The notes under the pieces are model-generated. The model searched no databases and was not told where the DNA came from. It saw only the letters and a program-made list of their open reading frames with translations. From Wenzhouxiangella sp. (GTDB lineage: Bacteria > Pseudomonadota > Gammaproteobacteria > Xanthomonadales > Wenzhouxiangellaceae), in assembly GCA_007127425.1 (NCBI GenBank), contig SKZJ01000241.1, positions 1 through 17,131 of the forward strand: a stretch of DNA of 17,131 bases, read 5' to 3'. Of the stretch, positions 14,780 through 17,131 are shown piece by piece (the first letter of the stretch is position 1; each line of letters opens with the position of its first letter). The translations under genes and the position numbers were made by a program.

Positions 14780-15169
14780 ATGTCCGAACGTCTACCAACT
14801 GCATTATTCATCCTTAGAGTGTCGATCTTCATCGTCATGGCGATGTGGTCGATCGACAAACTGCTCAACCCGGGACATGCCGCAGCCGTGTTCGAGAATT
14901 TCTACTTCATCGCCGGAATGGGTGCTGGAATCCTGTTGGTGGTCGGGCTGGTACAGCTCGCCATCGAGGTCGCCTTCGTGCTCGGCCTTTGGAAATTCTG
15001 GACCTACGGCTTTGTTCTGCTCACGCACACAATTTCCACCCTCTCGTCCTGGCAGCAATACCTCGACCCGTTCAACAACATGCTGTTCCTCGCCGCCATC
15101 CCCATGCTGGGCGCATGCATTGCCCTGTTCATGCTGCGCGACGACGATAGCCGCTTTACGCTGGGTTGA
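14780..15169 (+). CDS. Small DoxX-like integral membrane protein
   Basis: The 129-residue product has four hydrophobic segments (about 8-26, 46-68, 74-90 and 101-118), consistent with a four-helix inner-membrane protein. The opening ALFILRVSIFIVMAMWSIDKLLNPG and the size resemble the DoxX/DoxD-like superfamily, whose members have varied and mostly unproven roles in redox or thiol balance. The assignment is by overall pattern only. AGGAAG lies 7 nt before the ATG. It diverges from bphO across 131 bp and converges on the receptor gene with about 56 bp between stops, so it is probably a single-gene unit. Nothing ties it to light signalling except shared upstream DNA. Confidence 0.65.
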   Translation: MSERLPTALFILRVSIFIVMAMWSIDKLLNPGHAAAVFENFYFIAGMGAGILLVVGLVQLAIEVAFVLGLWKFWTYGFVLLTHTISTLSSWQQYLDPFNNMLFLAAIPMLGACIALFMLRDDDSRFTLG

Positions 15170-15225
15170 CCCTGGCTGACCTCTCTCCTGCATAAAGTCG
15201 GGTCGGGAAACGCTTTTCCATTCTT

Positions 15226-17131
15226 TCAGAACGTCAACTGGCTTCGAATATGGATGAAGCGGCCGTTGATGCCGACCGGATTGATCGGGTCGTAGGCGAA
15301 GTTGCCGAAGAAGTTGTTGGCACTGGCCGAGGCATCGGGATACTGATCGAACAGGTTGTTGGCACCCAGCGTGGCTGACCAGTTCGGCGTGATGCGGTAA
15401 CCGAGTTCGACATCGAATACCGATTGGCCGGAAAACCGTTGTCGGGCAAAGGTGAATTCACGCACCACTGAAGAATAGTAGCGGTATCGGCCCAGCACCT
15501 CGAAGCGTTGTCCCTGCCAGTTCAGCGAGGTGATCCACTCGTGCTCCGGGCTGGCCGTCTCGATGGTGTTGCGCTCACCCACACCCACCAGGGCGATGTC
15601 GGGGTTGAGGGCGGCCATTTCAGCGGGTATCGGCGCGATGGAACGGATGCGGGTGCGGGCACGCGTCCAGGCAGAATCAAGACGCCACTGGCCATGATCG
15701 GTCACGCGGGTCCATGCCGCGGCGGCCTCCACGCCACGGGTGCGCGTATCCACCGCATTGGTGAACGCAGCGATGGCCTGAACCCCCTCACCCCCGGGCA
15801 GTGTGTTGACGAATTCAATGAGGTCGGGATCGGAGACGAAGTCCGACAGGGTGATGCGATCGTCAAGGCGGATTTCGAAGGCATCAGCGCTCAGACTGAA
15901 CCCATCCGGCGAGCTCCAGACCAGCCCCGCGGAGAGGTTGACCGAGGTTTCTTCCTCGAGCTCGGGCAGGCCGAGTGCAGTGGCAATTGGCGAGCCGGAC
16001 CGCACCAGGCGCGAGGAGATCCGGCCGCCCTCGGCAGAAAAGGTATTGTCTCGCCGCGCCCAGCCGACCTGTGACAGCGACGGAGCCCGGAAGCTGTTCG
16101 ACGCCGAACCGCGTAGCGCGACCTCGTCACTCACCCGGTAGCGGCCGGACAGTTTGCCGGTCAGGGTGGACCCGAAGTCGTCGTAGTGTTCGAACCGACC
16201 GGCAATACTGGTTTCGAAGCGCTCGGTCAGTTCGGTGGACACTTCGGCAAACAGACCGATGACGTGCCGCCGCTCGGTCGTTGCATCCTCGGGTGAAAGG
16301 CCCTTGGCCCCCTGGGAACCGATATCGGGAAAGCCGACCAGTTCGGCCAGGTCAGGGGCGAACCGGAAATCGCCGCTGGCATGCGAGGCGGGCTGGCCCG
16401 GCGAGCTTTCAAAGCGCTCGAAGCGGTAGTCCAGGCCGGCCGCCAGGTGGGTTCGGCGGCTAAACAGGCCTTGCTGCAGCGTATGGCGAGCCTCGTTGCT
16501 GAAGTTGAGCTGACTGAACTCGAAAGTCCCCGAATCGAAGCTTGTGGGGCTGGCCGGTCCGAGCGAGGGGTTGAGCGAATTGTTCACGCCGAATTCGAAC
16601 CGGTTGTGGCCGAGGCTCAATGCATGATCGAACGACCAGGCACCAAACTCGTGGCGCACACCACCGGTGAGGCCGAAGTCCAGGTTCCGGCCGCGGGTGA
16701 CCGGGCGAAATCCATCGGGGAAGATCTCACGCACGTTCTGGTTGGTGTCGGGATGACGAAAGACCGCCGCACCTTCGGTGTCGCGCCACGCCAGCGTGCC
16801 GAAGCCGTAGAGCTCGACGGTGGCCAGTGGGCGCGCGGCATTGATCCAGAGCCCGATGCCGTCAACTTCCGGGTCACCGACCCGATGGGTGCGCTGGCCA
16901 CGGAAGGCCAGGTTGGCGTCGGTCTGGGGAATGAAGGGCGAGACCTGGTCGAATCCGGCCCGGTTGGTGGCGCTGCGACGGGTTGCCTCGATGCCATAGC
17001 GCACGAAACCGTCTCCCGCCAGCCGGTGGCCGTGGCTGAGCCAGGTCGAGAGATTGTGTCCGTCGGTCAGCGTACGGTCGATTGGTCGCACGCGGGTGTG
17101 ATGCAGGCCGTAGCTGGCGCCAAGGACCAGG
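15226..17131 (-). CDS. TonB-dependent outer-membrane receptor, partial (beta-barrel part)
   Basis: About 634 residues of the C-terminal barrel are in the window; the plug domain, TonB box and signal peptide lie beyond the right edge. The reading frame stays open to base 17131 (visible part begins LVLGASYGLHHTRV), so a GTG at 17091 is internal and not the start. Barrel hallmarks include the conserved VALRGSASNSFRAPSLSQVG segment, the penultimate-strand motif LGANNLFDQYPD and a terminal Phe (RSQLTF), the outer-membrane insertion signal. Alternating aromatic strands run throughout. TonB-dependent receptors import siderophores, vitamin B12, sugars or peptides using ExbBD-TonB energy. The substrate cannot be told from the barrel alone, and no substrate-specific neighbour is present. 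The gene ends 56 bp from the convergent DoxX-like gene. No frameshift is visible. Confidence 0.92.
   Translation of the reverse strand, partial: LVLGASYGLHHTRVRPIDRTLTDGHNLSTWLSHGHRLAGDGFVRYGIEATRRSATNRAGFDQVSPFIPQTDANLAFRGQRTHRVGDPEVDGIGLWINAARPLATVELYGFGTLAWRDTEGAAVFRHPDTNQNVREIFPDGFRPVTRGRNLDFGLTGGVRHEFGAWSFDHALSLGHNRFEFGVNNSLNPSLGPASPTSFDSGTFEFSQLNFSNEARHTLQQGLFSRRTHLAAGLDYRFERFESSPGQPASHASGDFRFAPDLAELVGFPDIGSQGAKGLSPEDATTERRHVIGLFAEVSTELTERFETSIAGRFEHYDDFGSTLTGKLSGRYRVSDEVALRGSASNSFRAPSLSQVGWARRDNTFSAEGGRISSRLVRSGSPIATALGLPELEEETSVNLSAGLVWSSPDGFSLSADAFEIRLDDRITLSDFVSDPDLIEFVNTLPGGEGVQAIAAFTNAVDTRTRGVEAAAAWTRVTDHGQWRLDSAWTRARTRIRSIAPIPAEMAALNPDIALVGVGERNTIETASPEHEWITSLNWQGQRFEVLGRYRYYSSVVREFTFARQRFSGQSVFDVELGYRITPNWSATLGANNLFDQYPDASASANNFFGNFAYDPINPVGINGRFIHIRSQLTF

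Noticed and set aside
15202..15220. GGAAA-CGCT-TTTCC hairpin between the DoxX-like gene and the receptor as a terminator
   Set aside because: The stem is only 5 bp and AT-rich with no convincing T run; too weak to call.
17089..17091. GTG as the start of the TonB-dependent receptor
   Set aside because: The frame continues open to the window edge with barrel-like sequence, and a receptor starting here would lack signal peptide and plug.

Overview
The window looks like chromosomal DNA from a GC-rich Gammaproteobacterium. Xanthomonadales/Wenzhouxiangella-like is my best guess, from the mix of a TonB-dependent receptor, a hybrid two-component system with an AraC output, a bacteriophytochrome diguanylate cyclase and a Clp/CRP-type box. 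This placement is inference; there is no rRNA or other marker. I see no tRNA, CRISPR array or complete mobile element.

Left block, minus strand (about 1-4400). An orphan extracytoplasmic solute-binding lipoprotein (201-1106) is followed upstream by a dgcA-dgcN pair (3236-1212). By family, that pair acetylates D-glutamate and epimerises it to N-acetyl-L-glutamate. Next is a secreted protein with two ferredoxin-like halves (3572-4330). Its promoter region carries a perfect TGTGA-N6-TCACA CRP/Clp-type site.

Middle block (about 4400-11935). A poorly coding stretch of about 450 bp holds one possible small gene and a long inverted repeat. Two tandem paralogous secreted proteins follow on the minus strand (6195-4849 and 7640-6240). 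Each has a signal peptide, a four-cysteine core with a hydrophobic segment, a long helical region and a conserved TPR-like C-terminus. Diverging from them is a 1357-residue one-protein two-component system: periplasmic propellers, Y_Y_Y, one membrane segment, histidine kinase, receiver and AraC DNA-binding domain. The layout suggests that this sensor controls the paralog pair. This is the least described part of the window.

Right block (about 11972-17131). Heme oxygenase (bphO) and a bacteriophytochrome-GGDEF protein (bphP) form a minus-strand operon: BphO makes biliverdin, BphP binds it, and red/far-red light would tune c-di-GMP synthesis. A small DoxX-like four-helix membrane protein diverges from bphO. 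The window closes with the barrel part of a TonB-dependent outer-membrane receptor, cut by the right edge.
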